A stretch of DNA of 64,000 nucleotides from Thraustochytrium sp. TN22 (Eukaryota > Sar > Bigyra > Thraustochytrida > Thraustochytriidae), in NCBI GenBank assembly GCA_013306675.1, contig JABLUY010000200.1, positions 1-64,000 of the forward strand, in the 5' to 3' direction. The notes beneath the pieces are model-generated. The model was not told where the DNA came from and did no database searches. It saw only the letters and a list, made by a program, of their open reading frames with translations. The position numbers and the translations under genes were made by a program. This document shows, one piece after another, positions 26,775 to 36,145 of this stretch. Positions within the stretch are counted from its first letter, which is position 1, and each line of letters starts with the position of its first letter.

Positions 26775-29700
26775 TTAGAAATCGCCCTCCGGCGTGAGGT
26801 CGAGCGCGGCATAGACGGCATTGAGGCAAGCCTGGGGCAGGACCGGGTCCATAGCGAGCTGGTTAACCAAGACGCAAATCGTGAGCTCGAGGTCCGGAAA
26901 GGTGAGCACGACGTTGCCGCCGAATGCGACCTGGCCAAGGGCGTCGATCTGAGCGTCCTTGTGCGCGAAGCGAAAGCGGCGCAAGCCGAGGCGGCCGGCC
27001 GCAAAGGGGTCGTCGCTCGTCGCTAGCGCCTGTTCGCGCAGGCGCTCGGCGGCACGCGGGTGCAGCTGACCAGCGTCCGGGACGCTGAGCCCGTGCAGGA
27101 CGTCGGCGAGGGCGTCGGCCGTGCAGAGCGCATTAAAGGCCGGCAGGCAGGCAGCCGCGATGCGCGGCAAGTTGGCCATGCGCGGGTCAACCCAGAATTC
27201 CTTGCCCTTGAGCGTGGGCGCGACCTCGGAAACCATGGCAAGCGGATTGGCATCCGGCGCCTGCATGGCCTCGACCTGGCCCATGGATCCGACGTCGTCG
27301 ATTCCGTGCTGCTGCATGAGGCGCTCGATGGGCAGCGAGGTTTGCGCCAGCTTGCCGGCTTCAAGCAGAGCCTTGGCCTCGTCCACGCCGCCAGGCAGGC
27401 CGAGCCGCAGGTTTGCGTCCATGTCCGCGACACACTGGGCGAGCGCGCAGAGACGCTCGCCCTTGGCGCCGGCCTTTGCGGCCTTGGTGTCCTCCTCGAG
27501 CAGGGCAGCCACGGCCCAGCCCCAGGCGAAGGCAAGATGCGACATCTCGTGCGGCAGGCCGCTCCCGGGCGTGGTACTCCTTTGCGCTTCGTCGTCATTC
27601 TTGCCACCGTCCTCCTCCTCCTCCTCCTCCTCAGCCTTGGCCTGGGCGTCGCAGTCCGTCTGGAGGGCAGCCACGAAGCGCAGGCAGGCGGCCCAGTCCG
27701 CGGGCGAGCTCGTATCAAAGGCGGGCGGCACGGCGGTCGGGTCGAATGCAGCGAGGCGGGACAGGTCGCCCGAGAGCAGGGCCGCGACGCGGGCGTCGAG
27801 CGCGTCGCGATGTGCCAGTGCCGCGTGCGCAGCAATCTGCGTCAGCGTCTGCGCGAGCGCGAGCGCGGGAAAGAGCGTGCCGGCGTCGGCCGCGCGGCGG
27901 TCAATGTGCGAGAGCTGGCCACGAGCGAGCGAGACGCGCTCGCCGCGCGAGATGACGGCGACCTGGAGGCCCTGCATATGGTCGGCGGCGAGGGTGTCGA
28001 TGGCGTCCAGCAGGCGCGCCTCAAGCGAGCCGGCTGGCGGCGCCGCGCGCAGCGGTCGCTCCGGCGCTGGGTAGCGCTCGAGCAGAGCGCGGTGCGCCCA
28101 GGATGAGAGCGTCTTGATAAAGGGCTGGCGCACCTTGAGCGTGGAGCAGAGCGCGCGGACGAGCTCGAGCGAGCGCACGGTGAGGCCGAGCTCGGGCGGA
28201 AAGGCCTCGATGGGGATCTCGAACTTCTGTTGCGCCCACTTTTCGCGCTCGACCTCCATGCGATCGAGAACCTGGCGGCGCGACTCCTCGGGCGGCGCGG
28301 TGTCGCGCAAAAAGTGCTGCATGCCACCGAAGTCGTCGAGCAGGTTCTCGCGCTTGAGCTTGATGCCGAGGCGGTCGTTGCCGTCGAAGATGCCGCCCGC
28401 GTCGAGCTGCGCGCCGGCCAGCACGAGGCGCGCCAGGCCGTGGCGCAGATGTTCCGGGATGCGCAGCGCCAGGCCAAAGTCGAGGATGACCGGGACGGGC
28501 CGCGCGGGCGGCGCGTCAGCGGCGGCGGGCGGGGCCGTGGGCAGACGGATGATTTCGCCGGCCGCAACGTGGTCGCGCCGCGCCACGAGCACATTGCCCG
28601 GGTGCGGGTCCGCGTTGGCGAGGCCACCGATGAAAATTTGGTGCGCGAAGGCGTCGCAAACGTCCTGGGCCAGGCGCGCGCGCGCCGCGCCGCTGGCCAG
28701 GCCGAGGTCGGCCAGGGCCTCGGCGTCGGTGACCTTGCAGCCGCGCACGAAGCGCATGGTGAGGACGCGGCGTGTGCAGAGCGCCGGGATAGCCGAGGGC
28801 ACGGAGGCGTAGATGTCGTCGCAGGAGGCGAGGCTGGCGCCGACCTCCTGCATGTTGCTGCTCTCGTTGAGAAAGTCGAGCTCTTTGAGCACGTTGGCGC
28901 GCCAGTAGTCGAGCACCTCGCGCGCCAGGTCACTGAACTTGGCGTCGACCAGGCGGATCCACGAGGTGATGACGCCCATGTTGGCGACGTCCTGGCGCAG
29001 CAGGCGGTCCACGCCCGGGTGCTGCACCTTGACGACGACCTGGACGCCGCCATCTCGCAGCGTGGCCGTGTGCACTTGGCCGATGCTGGCGGCGGCGATG
29101 GGGATGGGGTCGAAGCGCGAGAAGACCTCCTCGATGGGGCGGCCCAGCTCGCGCTCCAGGTGCGGGCGCAGCTCGGCAAAGGGCGTGGGCGGGACCTCGT
29201 CCTGCAGGCGGGCCAGCACGCTTGTGATGCCCTCGGGCATGACGTCGGCGCGCGCGCCCATGTGCTGCGCCATCTTCACCCAAAGGCCGCCGAGATTGAG
29301 CGAGTTGGCGTAGATCTCCTCGGCCACGGAGCGCTGCTTGACGCGCCAGGTCGCATCCGCGTGCAGCGGCGGCATCTCGCGCGTCTTGAGCTCGGTGACC
29401 TTGACGTCCGCGATGAGGCGCGCGGCCAGCGAGAAGACGGTCATGCGGCGTCGCAGCAGCTCGAAGAACGAGGAGCGCCCCACGAAGCGCGCGACGAGGC
29501 CGGCAACCGCGACGGCGCCGGCGGCGCCCGCCAGGCCGAGTTCCGGCAGGCCACCCAGGTCGCCGCCGGGCATCGCGGGAACGGCGGCGCTGCGCATCGC
29601 GAGGCCGGCCGCCATGGCGAGCGGCACGAAGCGCCAGCCGATTTTGCGGCACAGGAAGGCGGTGTGCGACTCGACGCCGGAGTGGATGAGCAGCGCGTTC

Positions 29701-30812
29701 CAGTCTGCGATGTCGCGCGGCGACGAGCCGAGCAAGGGGGAGACCGAGGCCTGCCTAGCGGCCGCAGCCGCCACAGCGCTGGCGGCGGTCCCGTCCGGGC
29801 CGGCCTCGCCCGGTGTGAGCGGGTCGGCCCGGAAGGAGGTGTCGAGGTCGGCGGGCTGCGGCGCGCCGGTGCGGCGCGCGAGCTTGGAGGGCGTGCCTGG
29901 CACCGATGCGAGGTCGCCGGCCACCGAGGCGGAGGCGGCGGCGTGGCGACGAGCGCGCGAGCGCGCGGTGATGGCGGCCTTGAGGCAGCGCAGCCAGTCG
30001 GCGCGCGCCGCCTCAGAGGGCGCGCAGAGTACGACGAGGTCCTGGCCGAGACGGCGGTCCACGACCGCAAAGGCGGCGGCGGACGACTGGCTCGCGCCCT
30101 CCGCGGTGCGCGCCTCCACAGTGCACGAGGAGTGCAGCTCGATGACGGCGCGCGGCGGGTCGCCTTCGCGCGAGGCGTAGGCCAGCGTGGGCCGGTTGTA
30201 CGGGTCCCACTCGAGCGTGAAGAATCGGCGGTTCCACTTGCGCAGCCACTCGCTCTTCTTGTCGAGTGCGCCGCGCAGCGTGCCGCGCAGCGGCTCCTGC
30301 TCCCAGGAGATGGCCGCCATGGCCTGGCGGTTGCGCTGCTCCTCGGCCTCGCGCTGCAGCCGCTTGCCGACGTCCGCTAGCGCCATGAGCTTCATCTTGG
30401 CGCGCAGCGAGCCGTCCACCTGGACCTGGCCCAGGCGCAGCAGCGTCGCCATGTCGAGCCTCCTGGACAGCACGCCTCGGAACTGGTCCTCGGACGCGAA
30501 GACCAGGCTGACGTCCGCCTTGGCGCTCGCGGCAGCAGGCTCTGTGCTCTTGTCGCCGGGCATTGCCAGGATCTTGGGCGTCGGCCCCGACTTGAGGTCC
30601 ACCACGAGCTGCTGCTCTTGTTCCACGCGCACTGCCACCACGGCGCCGCACATGAGGTCCGCGCCCACGTCCTTGCGCTCGGCCACGAGCCGCCGCAGCA
30701 CGCGGGCGCTCAGCTGCAGCGCGGCATCGCTGCTCAGCGTCTCCGCCTCCGCCTGCGCGCGCAGCGCCGCCTCGTCCTTGTCCTCGCCGCGCAGCAGCGC
30801 CGCCGCGAGCAT
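26775..30812 (-). CDS. SCP2 - PH - ABC1/ADCK kinase-like - beta-lactamase-like fusion protein
   Basis: 1,345 residues from ATG 30810-30812. (1) An SCP2 sterol-carrier-like domain, residues about 25-145 (VVDLKSGPTPKI ... VQVDGSLRAKMKLMALA). (2) A PH domain, about 170-290 (KKSEWLRKWNRRFFTLEW ... DWLRCLKAAI). (3) A weakly hydrophobic stretch (about 400-440). (4) An ABC1/ADCK atypical kinase: KxGQ-position motif KMAQHMG (about 512), AAASIGQVH, VVVKVQHPG, KELDFLNES, NADPHPGN (about 735) and LDFGLAL (about 779). (5) A C-terminal beta-lactamase/serine-hydrolase-like domain, about 930-1340. ABC1 kinases support coenzyme Q biosynthesis or lipid homeostasis, and ABC1-beta-lactamase fusions are known in algae and protists. 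In the last domain the SxxK-position segment reads TLFPALALAQT, so the catalytic Ser and Lys appear replaced. The two extra lipid-binding modules suggest a membrane or lipid-regulated role. Confidence 0.88.
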   Translation of the reverse strand: MLAAALLRGEDKDEAALRAQAEAETLSSDAALQLSARVLRRLVAERKDVGADLMCGAVVAVRVEQEQQLVVDLKSGPTPKILAMPGDKSTEPAAASAKADVSLVFASEDQFRGVLSRRLDMATLLRLGQVQVDGSLRAKMKLMALADVGKRLQREAEEQRNRQAMAAISWEQEPLRGTLRGALDKKSEWLRKWNRRFFTLEWDPYNRPTLAYASREGDPPRAVIELHSSCTVEARTAEGASQSSAAAFAVVDRRLGQDLVVLCAPSEAARADWLRCLKAAITARSRARRHAAASASVAGDLASVPGTPSKLARRTGAPQPADLDTSFRADPLTPGEAGPDGTAASAVAAAAARQASVSPLLGSSPRDIADWNALLIHSGVESHTAFLCRKIGWRFVPLAMAAGLAMRSAAVPAMPGGDLGGLPELGLAGAAGAVAVAGLVARFVGRSSFFELLRRRMTVFSLAARLIADVKVTELKTREMPPLHADATWRVKQRSVAEEIYANSLNLGGLWVKMAQHMGARADVMPEGITSVLARLQDEVPPTPFAELRPHLERELGRPIEEVFSRFDPIPIAAASIGQVHTATLRDGGVQVVVKVQHPGVDRLLRQDVANMGVITSWIRLVDAKFSDLAREVLDYWRANVLKELDFLNESSNMQEVGASLASCDDIYASVPSAIPALCTRRVLTMRFVRGCKVTDAEALADLGLASGAARARLAQDVCDAFAHQIFIGGLANADPHPGNVLVARRDHVAAGEIIRLPTAPPAAADAPPARPVPVILDFGLALRIPEHLRHGLARLVLAGAQLDAGGIFDGNDRLGIKLKRENLLDDFGGMQHFLRDTAPPEESRRQVLDRMEVEREKWAQQKFEIPIEAFPPELGLTVRSLELVRALCSTLKVRQPFIKTLSSWAHRALLERYPAPERPLRAAPPAGSLEARLLDAIDTLAADHMQGLQVAVISRGERVSLARGQLSHIDRRAADAGTLFPALALAQTLTQIAAHAALAHRDALDARVAALLSGDLSRLAAFDPTAVPPAFDTSSPADWAACLRFVAALQTDCDAQAKAEEEEEEEDGGKNDDEAQRSTTPGSGLPHEMSHLAFAWGWAVAALLEEDTKAAKAGAKGERLCALAQCVADMDANLRLGLPGGVDEAKALLEAGKLAQTSLPIERLMQQHGIDDVGSMGQVEAMQAPDANPLAMVSEVAPTLKGKEFWVDPRMANLPRIAAACLPAFNALCTADALADVLHGLSVPDAGQLHPRAAERLREQALATSDDPFAAGRLGLRRFRFAHKDAQIDALGQVAFGGNVVLTFPDLELTICVLVNQLAMDPVLPQACLNAVYAALDLTPEGDF

Positions 30813-31256
30813 GGCGCCCGTGGACCTCGTGGACCTCGCGGGCGTCGCGGGCCTGCGAGCGGCGGGAGCGAGCGCGGCGCGGGGCCGGCCTCGGCGCGCC
30901 GCGGCCCTCGGGCGAGCGAATCAGGCTCTGGTTCTGCTTGAGGCGCAGCAGAGGGCTCTGCTGCAGTGCCGTGCCGTGCCGTGCCGTGCCGTGCCGGTGG
31001 CGGGCGTCGGCGTGCCGTACAGCGGGTGTTCGGTGTACGCTCATCTTCTTCAAGTTGTGGCTGCCATCAGTGCGTGCGGATGACACCATCCATGACCGGG
31101 GCGGCTGCGATAGTATCATCTGCTGGGCTGGCAAAGCGCAGACGCGGCTGGCGAGCTGGCTGGCTGGCGAGCGAGCAAGGGGGAGAGCATGGGTGCGAGC
31201 CGAAGCGAAGATTTGCAAGCCATGGTACCACTACATTTTTGACGTCGCGCGAAGAC
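30813..31256. other. Promoter of the ABC1 fusion gene, with pentamer repeat
   Basis: 444 bp upstream of the ABC1 fusion start and downstream of the F-box gene's stop, both on the minus strand. It holds the (GTGCC)6 repeat and no supported gene. Confidence 0.4.
30966..30995. repeat. Pentanucleotide repeat (GTGCC)6
   Basis: Six perfect GTGCC units about 150 bp upstream of the ABC1 fusion start codon. Confidence 0.9.
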
Positions 31257-32015
31257 CTACTGGCCGTACTCGCGCTCGAAGAGCTTGTCAAGGTCCTGGC
31301 CGTAGACTTCGGAATACATGACGACGTACTGATTCTCGAGGCGGAAGCCCCAGTCGGACTCGCGGCGGGAAGCGATGAGCTCCGGGTAGTCGTCGACTTG
31401 CACGCGCGTGGGCTCGTGGCTGCGCATGAACCAGCGCGAATCCGGGGTGATACCGCCGTGAACGGAGCTCCGCACGCTGCCGTCTGGCAGGAACTTTATT
31501 TGCGCGCGGAAGCGGTCGCGGTGCCGCATGAAGAAGGACCACTCGGCGTTGACAAGCTCCTCCTTGGTGATCGTCTGGCGACGCGCGTCCTGGAGCGCGT
31601 AGACGTAGCTCGACTTCCACTTGTTGTCAAAATCACGGCTGTAACCCATGACCTGCACGGGCGTGGAGCTGACAAAGGCGCGCTGGAACTCGGCCTTTTC
31701 GATGAAGCTGCGTGGGTCGACGCTGCGCAGGATGAGCAGCTCGCGCAGCTCCTTGACACTGAGGCGCGCCATGGCTCCCGACGTCAGGCGAAGCTTGTGG
31801 AAGGGCGTCTCGCGCGCGCCCTTGTACGAGAACGGCATGTTCGCCTTGCCGTGCCACTTGGCTGCGCAGGCCGCGCGCCACGCCGGCGTGCCCTCGTCCG
31901 GGTCCGTCAGCACCCGCCGCCATTCTTTGCATGTCGCCTCGCAGCTGCACAGCTCCGCCGCGCGCAGCAGCGGGAACACGCGCTCCGCCAGCACGCCCTC
32001 CGGCAGCCGCTCCAT
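31257..32015 (-). CDS. F-box protein with SAP-like helix motif
   Basis: 252 residues from the ATG at 32013-32015 (MERLPEGVLAERVFPLL). The frame is open far upstream, but that part looks like untranslated GC-rich DNA. The first 40 residues are an F-box (LPEGVLAERVFPLLRAAELC, then CKEWRRVL), which would bind Skp1 and place the protein in an SCF ubiquitin ligase. Residues of about 85-115 (LSVKELRELLILRSVDP, then FIEKAEFQ) resemble the SAP-like 'LSVKELKEIL...EKSEL' motif of RNF34 and ARMET/MANF relatives. The rest (about 130-252) is rich in aromatic residues (WSFFMRHRDRFRAQIKF, SRWFMRSHEP) and probably forms a beta-rich substrate-recognition domain of no family I can name. F-box confidence is good; SAP-like is moderate. 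Confidence 0.8.
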   Translation of the reverse strand: MERLPEGVLAERVFPLLRAAELCSCEATCKEWRRVLTDPDEGTPAWRAACAAKWHGKANMPFSYKGARETPFHKLRLTSGAMARLSVKELRELLILRSVDPRSFIEKAEFQRAFVSSTPVQVMGYSRDFDNKWKSSYVYALQDARRQTITKEELVNAEWSFFMRHRDRFRAQIKFLPDGSVRSSVHGGITPDSRWFMRSHEPTRVQVDDYPELIASRRESDWGFRLENQYVVMYSEVYGQDLDKLFEREYGQ

Positions 32016-33131
32016 CCGCCTGCTCGCCCCCGCGCGCTCGCGCCGCGGAGAGCTTAGTTGGTGTCTGACTCGATCTCGTCCTCTGAGCTCGACCTCGACG
32101 TCGACCTCGGAGCCGCCGTGACGGAGAGCTGCATCATGGATGCGGCTCGAGCTTGCTTGGAGCCCAAGGCGGAGCGCCAACAGGGCTCGAGAGGAGCACC
32201 GACGGCGCCGGCCTGCAGGCGACGTGTCCTTGGAGGCGCCGGCCTGCAGGCGACGTGTACTTGAAGGCTCGGAGATTGACACAACGGGCCTGCCACGACC
32301 AACGAGGAGACGAGACAACGACGAGACAACGACGAGACGAGGACGAGCAGAGCAAGACACCTGCCATGAGGACTCGGAGTCCAAGTCCGAGTCGGAGCAA
32401 AGACGTTGCGCACACTCGACCAGAAAACAGAGTCAGACCCAAGGGCCAAGCCATTCAACTTGCGCAGAAACCACTGGCTACCACTTGCAGAGCGCACCTG
32501 TCACCATGCGGACAGGCTAGGCTGTGCGCTCCGAGTCCTCGGAGTCCTCGGCTCGCCGCGTAGCGCCGCGAAGGCCTACTAGTACCAGTGTTGGAGCGCT
32601 CCGTGCCGTGGCCAATGCCGAGCGAGCTGCGGCCCGTCCCGGCGGCGATCAAAATTAGCAGGGCGCTCTCCTTCTGCAAGGCAAGCGGCGGCAAGCGCCC
32701 AGTCCAAGTTGATTGGTTTCTACGTGCTTCGCCAATGTCCAGGAAGTGCGCGCGCTGCACGCGCTGCGCGCGCGCGCGCCGAAGCGGCGCAACGCCCCGA
32801 TAGACCGGCCGCCTCGGCCGCTCGGAGCGCGCAGAAACCGCGCCAGCAGACCAACTCCGCCCGCCGAGCCGAGCCCCGACCAAGCCGCCGCGCGCAGCCG
32901 GCAGAAGAGAGGCAGGCGCTGGACGCGGCCGCTGGCCGCCTGCGCCTCGTCCCGGCGAGCGGCGAGGGCCTCGCGCCCTCCTCCATCCCTGGCCACCCCG
33001 GGGCGGGCGACACTGCGGTGCACTCCCCGGCGGGGTCCGAGCAGGTGTCCGCTGCGCCGGAGTCGGCCAAGGAGAACTCGGAAGGCGCCGCTGCAGTCGG
33101 CCGGCTGGCGAGCGAGAGCACGGAGTCGAGC
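32016..33131. promoter_or_regulatory. Divergent promoter region: F-box (-) / WD40 (+)
   Basis: 1.1 kb between divergent starts. It contains the 31-bp duplication annotated below, a run of GACAACGAGA-like repeats (about 32313-32345) and GAGTCC-type hexamer clusters (about 32365-32395 and 32527-32550). The open frame that runs from 32709 into the WD40 gene lacks an ATG before 33132 and is Arg/Ala/Pro-rich, so I treat it as non-coding. Confidence 0.4.
32204..32265. repeat. 31-bp direct duplication
   Basis: Two adjacent 31-bp copies, each starting GGCGCCGGCCTGCAGGCGAC, with about three differences in the last third, in the F-box/WD40 divergent promoter. Confidence 0.85.
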
Positions 33132-34994
33132 ATGGAGCGCGCGGGCGTCGTCTCGTACGTCGGCAGGCTGCTGGCGCACGGCGAGGTGGGCGTGGTGGCG
33201 CGTATAGTGGCGCTGAGCACGCCGTCGGACACCCTCGCGGCCCTGGAGAGCCTGGAGCAGGTGCTGGCGCGCGGGGAGGATGAGGCAAGCAGCGTCGCGA
33301 GCTCCTCCGCGAGCAGCGTGAGCAGCTCGAGCAGCGCGAGCCTCGCGAGCTCGCGAAGCAGCAGGAGCGGGAGCGTGAGCAGCCAGCCGCAGAGGGCGAA
33401 GCTGGCGCTGGCGGCAGCCGTGGAGGTGGTGGCACGGGAGGTGGACTGGGTGCGACTCGTGGCGGCGCGAGGCGAGCTCAAAGCGCTGGGTCAGCTCCTG
33501 GAGAGGACGGGCGGCGCGGCGGCCGGCGTGGCGCGCGCCATGATGCGCACAGGCGCCTCGGGCAGCCTAGGCCTGCCATTCGTGGAAGAGCACCTGTACG
33601 TGCGGCTGGTGGGCGAGCTGGGCGCCGACGACCGTCTGGTGCGCTCGCTGCAGGCGGCACGCTGGCGGCAGCCGGGGCTGCACGCGCTTTGGAGCTCGAT
33701 GCTGGACCCGACGCTGCGCTCGCCGCTTGGCGAGATGACGAGCGTGAGCGTGTGCGGTGGTGCCGTCGTGACCGGCACGGCCAAGGGCGTGGTGCAGGTG
33801 TACGCGATGAGCACGGGCGCGCTGCTGCTGGACGAGGCGGTGCGCGTGGCGCCTGAAGGGGAGGCCGTGACGGAGCTGCTGGCGTTGTCGCCGTGGCGCG
33901 TGGCGTGCGCGTGGAGCCGCGGGCTCACGCTTCTGCGCCTGGGCGCTCTGGAGCCCGGCGAGGAGCGCTGCGTGCCGCTCATGGAGCGGCCGGAGCTGGG
34001 TGGCGGCGCGGCGGCCGAGGAGAGCGAGGCGTCCACGGACGGGGATGCGGACGACGACGAGGAGGAGGTGGTGGAGGCCCCGCAGCAGGACGACGAGATT
34101 TTGGGCGCCTTCTTCATCCCACGCGGCGCGTACAGGCCGGGCGGGGCGCGCCGAGACAAGCCTCCGCCCAGCAAGCTGCGCTTGCTGTGCATGGCGCAGC
34201 CGGAGCGCCACGCGGGCCGTGGCCGCGGCCAGGGCTACCTGCTGGCGACTGGTTGGTCGGACGGCGTGATCCGGCTCTGGGACTCTGGCAGCGGCGCGTA
34301 CGCCGGCTCGTGCACGGGCCACGGCGAGCCTGTGGTGGCGCTCTGCGCCCTGCGGCACGGACCAGGCGGCGCCGACCTAGCGAGCGCCTCGCTCGACGGC
34401 ACGGTGCGCATGTGGCGCTGTCGCGTGGGCGCGGGCCGCTTGCGAGCGCGGGGCGTGCTGCGTGGCCACAAGTCCGGCGTGCAGGCGCTTGCGCGCTACA
34501 TGGACCCGGACACGGGTCGCGAGATGCTCGTGTCGGGGTCCAAGGACTGCTCGGTGCGCGTCTGGGACACGGCGCGTGCCTCGCAGGAGGCGATCTGCCG
34601 CGGCCATCACGGCCCCGTCGTGACCGTCTCCGCGACGCGCGACGGCCGCATCCTCACGAGCTCCTGGGACCGTACCTGGCGTCTCTTTGATCGAGCCGGC
34701 CGTGAGATCGTCCAGCACGAGCACGCCCAGGGCGTGCAGTTCGTGCGCTGTGTTGACGACCGCATGGTGGTCTCGGTGTCCACGGACAATGTCATTCACA
34801 TGAGTGATCTTGATACAGGTCGTACTCTGGCTTCCTGGCACAATCCGAATCGCATTTGCGACATTGTCGTGGCTCGCGTCAGCCTGGATCGCCCTGATCT
34901 CGTGGTCTTTGGGTGCCGCGCTGGCCGTCTAGGAGTCTACGCGGCGTCTGCTTTGGCTTTGGCGCAGGGATGTGATGCAGTGACGTCGCAGTGA
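33132..34994 (+). CDS. WD40-repeat protein
   Basis: 620 residues from the first in-frame ATG (MERAGVVSYVGRLLAHGEVG). The N-terminal 230 residues are helical with a long Ser/Arg-rich insert (about 55-80). A beta-propeller follows: an early blade at about residue 200 (SVSVCGGAVVTGTAKGVVQV), then an acidic loop (about 295-318), then clear WD blades at about 366-560 (LLATGWSDGVIRLWD; LASASLDGTVRMWR; LVSGSKDCSVRVWDT; ILTSSWDRTWRLFD; and a final VVFGCRAGRLGVY). At least six blades are recognisable. I know no orthologue with this N-terminus. The protein presumably acts as an interaction scaffold. It is adjacent to an F-box gene, but not itself F-box-containing. Confidence 0.85.
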   Translation: MERAGVVSYVGRLLAHGEVGVVARIVALSTPSDTLAALESLEQVLARGEDEASSVASSSASSVSSSSSASLASSRSSRSGSVSSQPQRAKLALAAAVEVVAREVDWVRLVAARGELKALGQLLERTGGAAAGVARAMMRTGASGSLGLPFVEEHLYVRLVGELGADDRLVRSLQAARWRQPGLHALWSSMLDPTLRSPLGEMTSVSVCGGAVVTGTAKGVVQVYAMSTGALLLDEAVRVAPEGEAVTELLALSPWRVACAWSRGLTLLRLGALEPGEERCVPLMERPELGGGAAAEESEASTDGDADDDEEEVVEAPQQDDEILGAFFIPRGAYRPGGARRDKPPPSKLRLLCMAQPERHAGRGRGQGYLLATGWSDGVIRLWDSGSGAYAGSCTGHGEPVVALCALRHGPGGADLASASLDGTVRMWRCRVGAGRLRARGVLRGHKSGVQALARYMDPDTGREMLVSGSKDCSVRVWDTARASQEAICRGHHGPVVTVSATRDGRILTSSWDRTWRLFDRAGREIVQHEHAQGVQFVRCVDDRMVVSVSTDNVIHMSDLDTGRTLASWHNPNRICDIVVARVSLDRPDLVVFGCRAGRLGVYAASALALAQGCDAVTSQ

Positions 34995-35428
34995 CGAGTG
35001 AAAATAAGTATGTAAGAAGAAGAGGGAGAGCTGTGTGATCACATGTGTGCAATTGAGTCGCCACGGCGCCCTCTGCCAGGAAGATGACCGTCAGCCCGTG
35101 CCGCCCGTGTCCGGTCGGTCGGGATTCTCGGGATGAAAGACGAAGGGCATCCCGGGCCTCCAGTGGGGTCATGCCTGTGCTATTGCCTGTGCCTGTGATT
35201 GTGAGGACTGGTACGTCTCTTTTTATTACAGGCGCAAGTTCAAGTTGATGGACATCATCAGCAACAGCAACCGCATCAGAAGGAAGCAGTTCTTTCAAGA
35301 CGCAGCAGAGTTCCGGAAATGTCTCAAATCATCATCATCACAACGTGGAAAACTTTCCTCTCACAGAACGCAATAGAAGGCTAGTCCATCGGCGTACGCA
35401 ACGTCTAAAGCACAGCAAGCGAAAGGGC
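34995..35428. other. Convergent 3' flanks, WD40 and Mpo1-like genes
   Basis: 434 bp between convergent stop codons with noticeably more balanced composition than the genes. No repeat, RNA gene or clean polyadenylation signal was recognised. Confidence 0.4.
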
Positions 35429-36145
35429 TTACTTGTCCTTGTCGTAGCCGGACTTAGGGGCGACGTAGCCCTCCGGCATGGAGAAGGTGTTGGGGAAGGA
35501 CGAGTGGAGGGCGCCCTGGACGAGCTTGGGCATGAAGATCTGGTAGCCAGACTTCCAGTAGGCCGGGATGTCGGTGAAGGGGTCGGTCACGAACTTGACG
35601 AACCAGTGCATGGAGATGCGGAAGCCGTAGCGGTTCCAGAGGAGCGCCACGCGGCCAAAGACGACCGAGAAGGTGACGACAATCCAGGCCTGGGCGAGCG
35701 AGATGTTCACGTCCGAGCCAAAGTGCACGAGCGCGAGGAGGGCGGCCGGGATGGCGCCGTAGGTGATGCAGATCTTGACCTTGTTCTCGGTGTCAAAGCC
35801 GAGCATGGCCTGCTCCTTGTCGTGGCAGGGCGGCTCGAACACGTAGTGGCCGGCCTGGCGGATGATGAGCGAGAAGAGGCCCCAGTACATGGCGGTCTCG
35901 AGCGCCTCGCTCCAGCCGAACTGGTTGGGCAGGAAGACCACCCAGTAGCAGACGATGAAGATGGAGCTGCTGATGAGGTGCAGCCACTGGTTGATGAGGT
36001 TGGAGTGCGACGCGTGGTGGTCGATCTCCTTCTGCTGGGCGACGGCCTCCCAGAAGCCCATGCTCTCGTCGGCGATCACCGGCTTGGTCAGGTTGGTGAC
36101 ATCCACCTCCTCCTTCTTGGGGGCAGCAGCGGCCTTGGGCGCCAT
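35429..36145 (-). CDS. Mpo1/DUF962-like membrane protein (2-hydroxy fatty acid dioxygenase family)
   Basis: 238 residues, ATG at 36143-36145. After a Lys/Ala-rich N-terminus, the segment DHHASHSNLINQWLHLISSS aligns well with the diagnostic Mpo1/YGL010w block (HSNPIN...H). A second family block, GHYVFEPPCHDK, matches the 'GHGVFEKRAP' region. Hydrophobic segments lie at about 50-70, 84-98, 122-142 and 150-168. Yeast Mpo1 is an ER Fe(II)-dependent dioxygenase that shortens 2-hydroxy fatty acids during phytosphingosine breakdown. The conserved His residues are present. The C-terminal 60 residues (MHWFVKFVTDPFTDIPAYWK ...) extend beyond the usual family core and are unfamiliar. The family call rests on these two motifs and the topology. 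Confidence 0.7.
   Translation of the reverse strand: MAPKAAAAPKKEEVDVTNLTKPVIADESMGFWEAVAQQKEIDHHASHSNLINQWLHLISSSIFIVCYWVVFLPNQFGWSEALETAMYWGLFSLIIRQAGHYVFEPPCHDKEQAMLGFDTENKVKICITYGAIPAALLALVHFGSDVNISLAQAWIVVTFSVVFGRVALLWNRYGFRISMHWFVKFVTDPFTDIPAYWKSGYQIFMPKLVQGALHSSFPNTFSMPEGYVAPKSGYDKDK

Noticed and set aside
28230-30380. Long plus-strand frame (about 700 codons) opposite the ABC1 fusion
   Set aside because: Antisense shadow of a high-GC gene whose third positions avoid A/T. Low-information composition, and the minus strand carries all kinase motifs.
32709-33131. N-terminal extension of the WD40 protein
   Set aside because: The frame is open but has no ATG before 33132, and its composition is that of spacer DNA.
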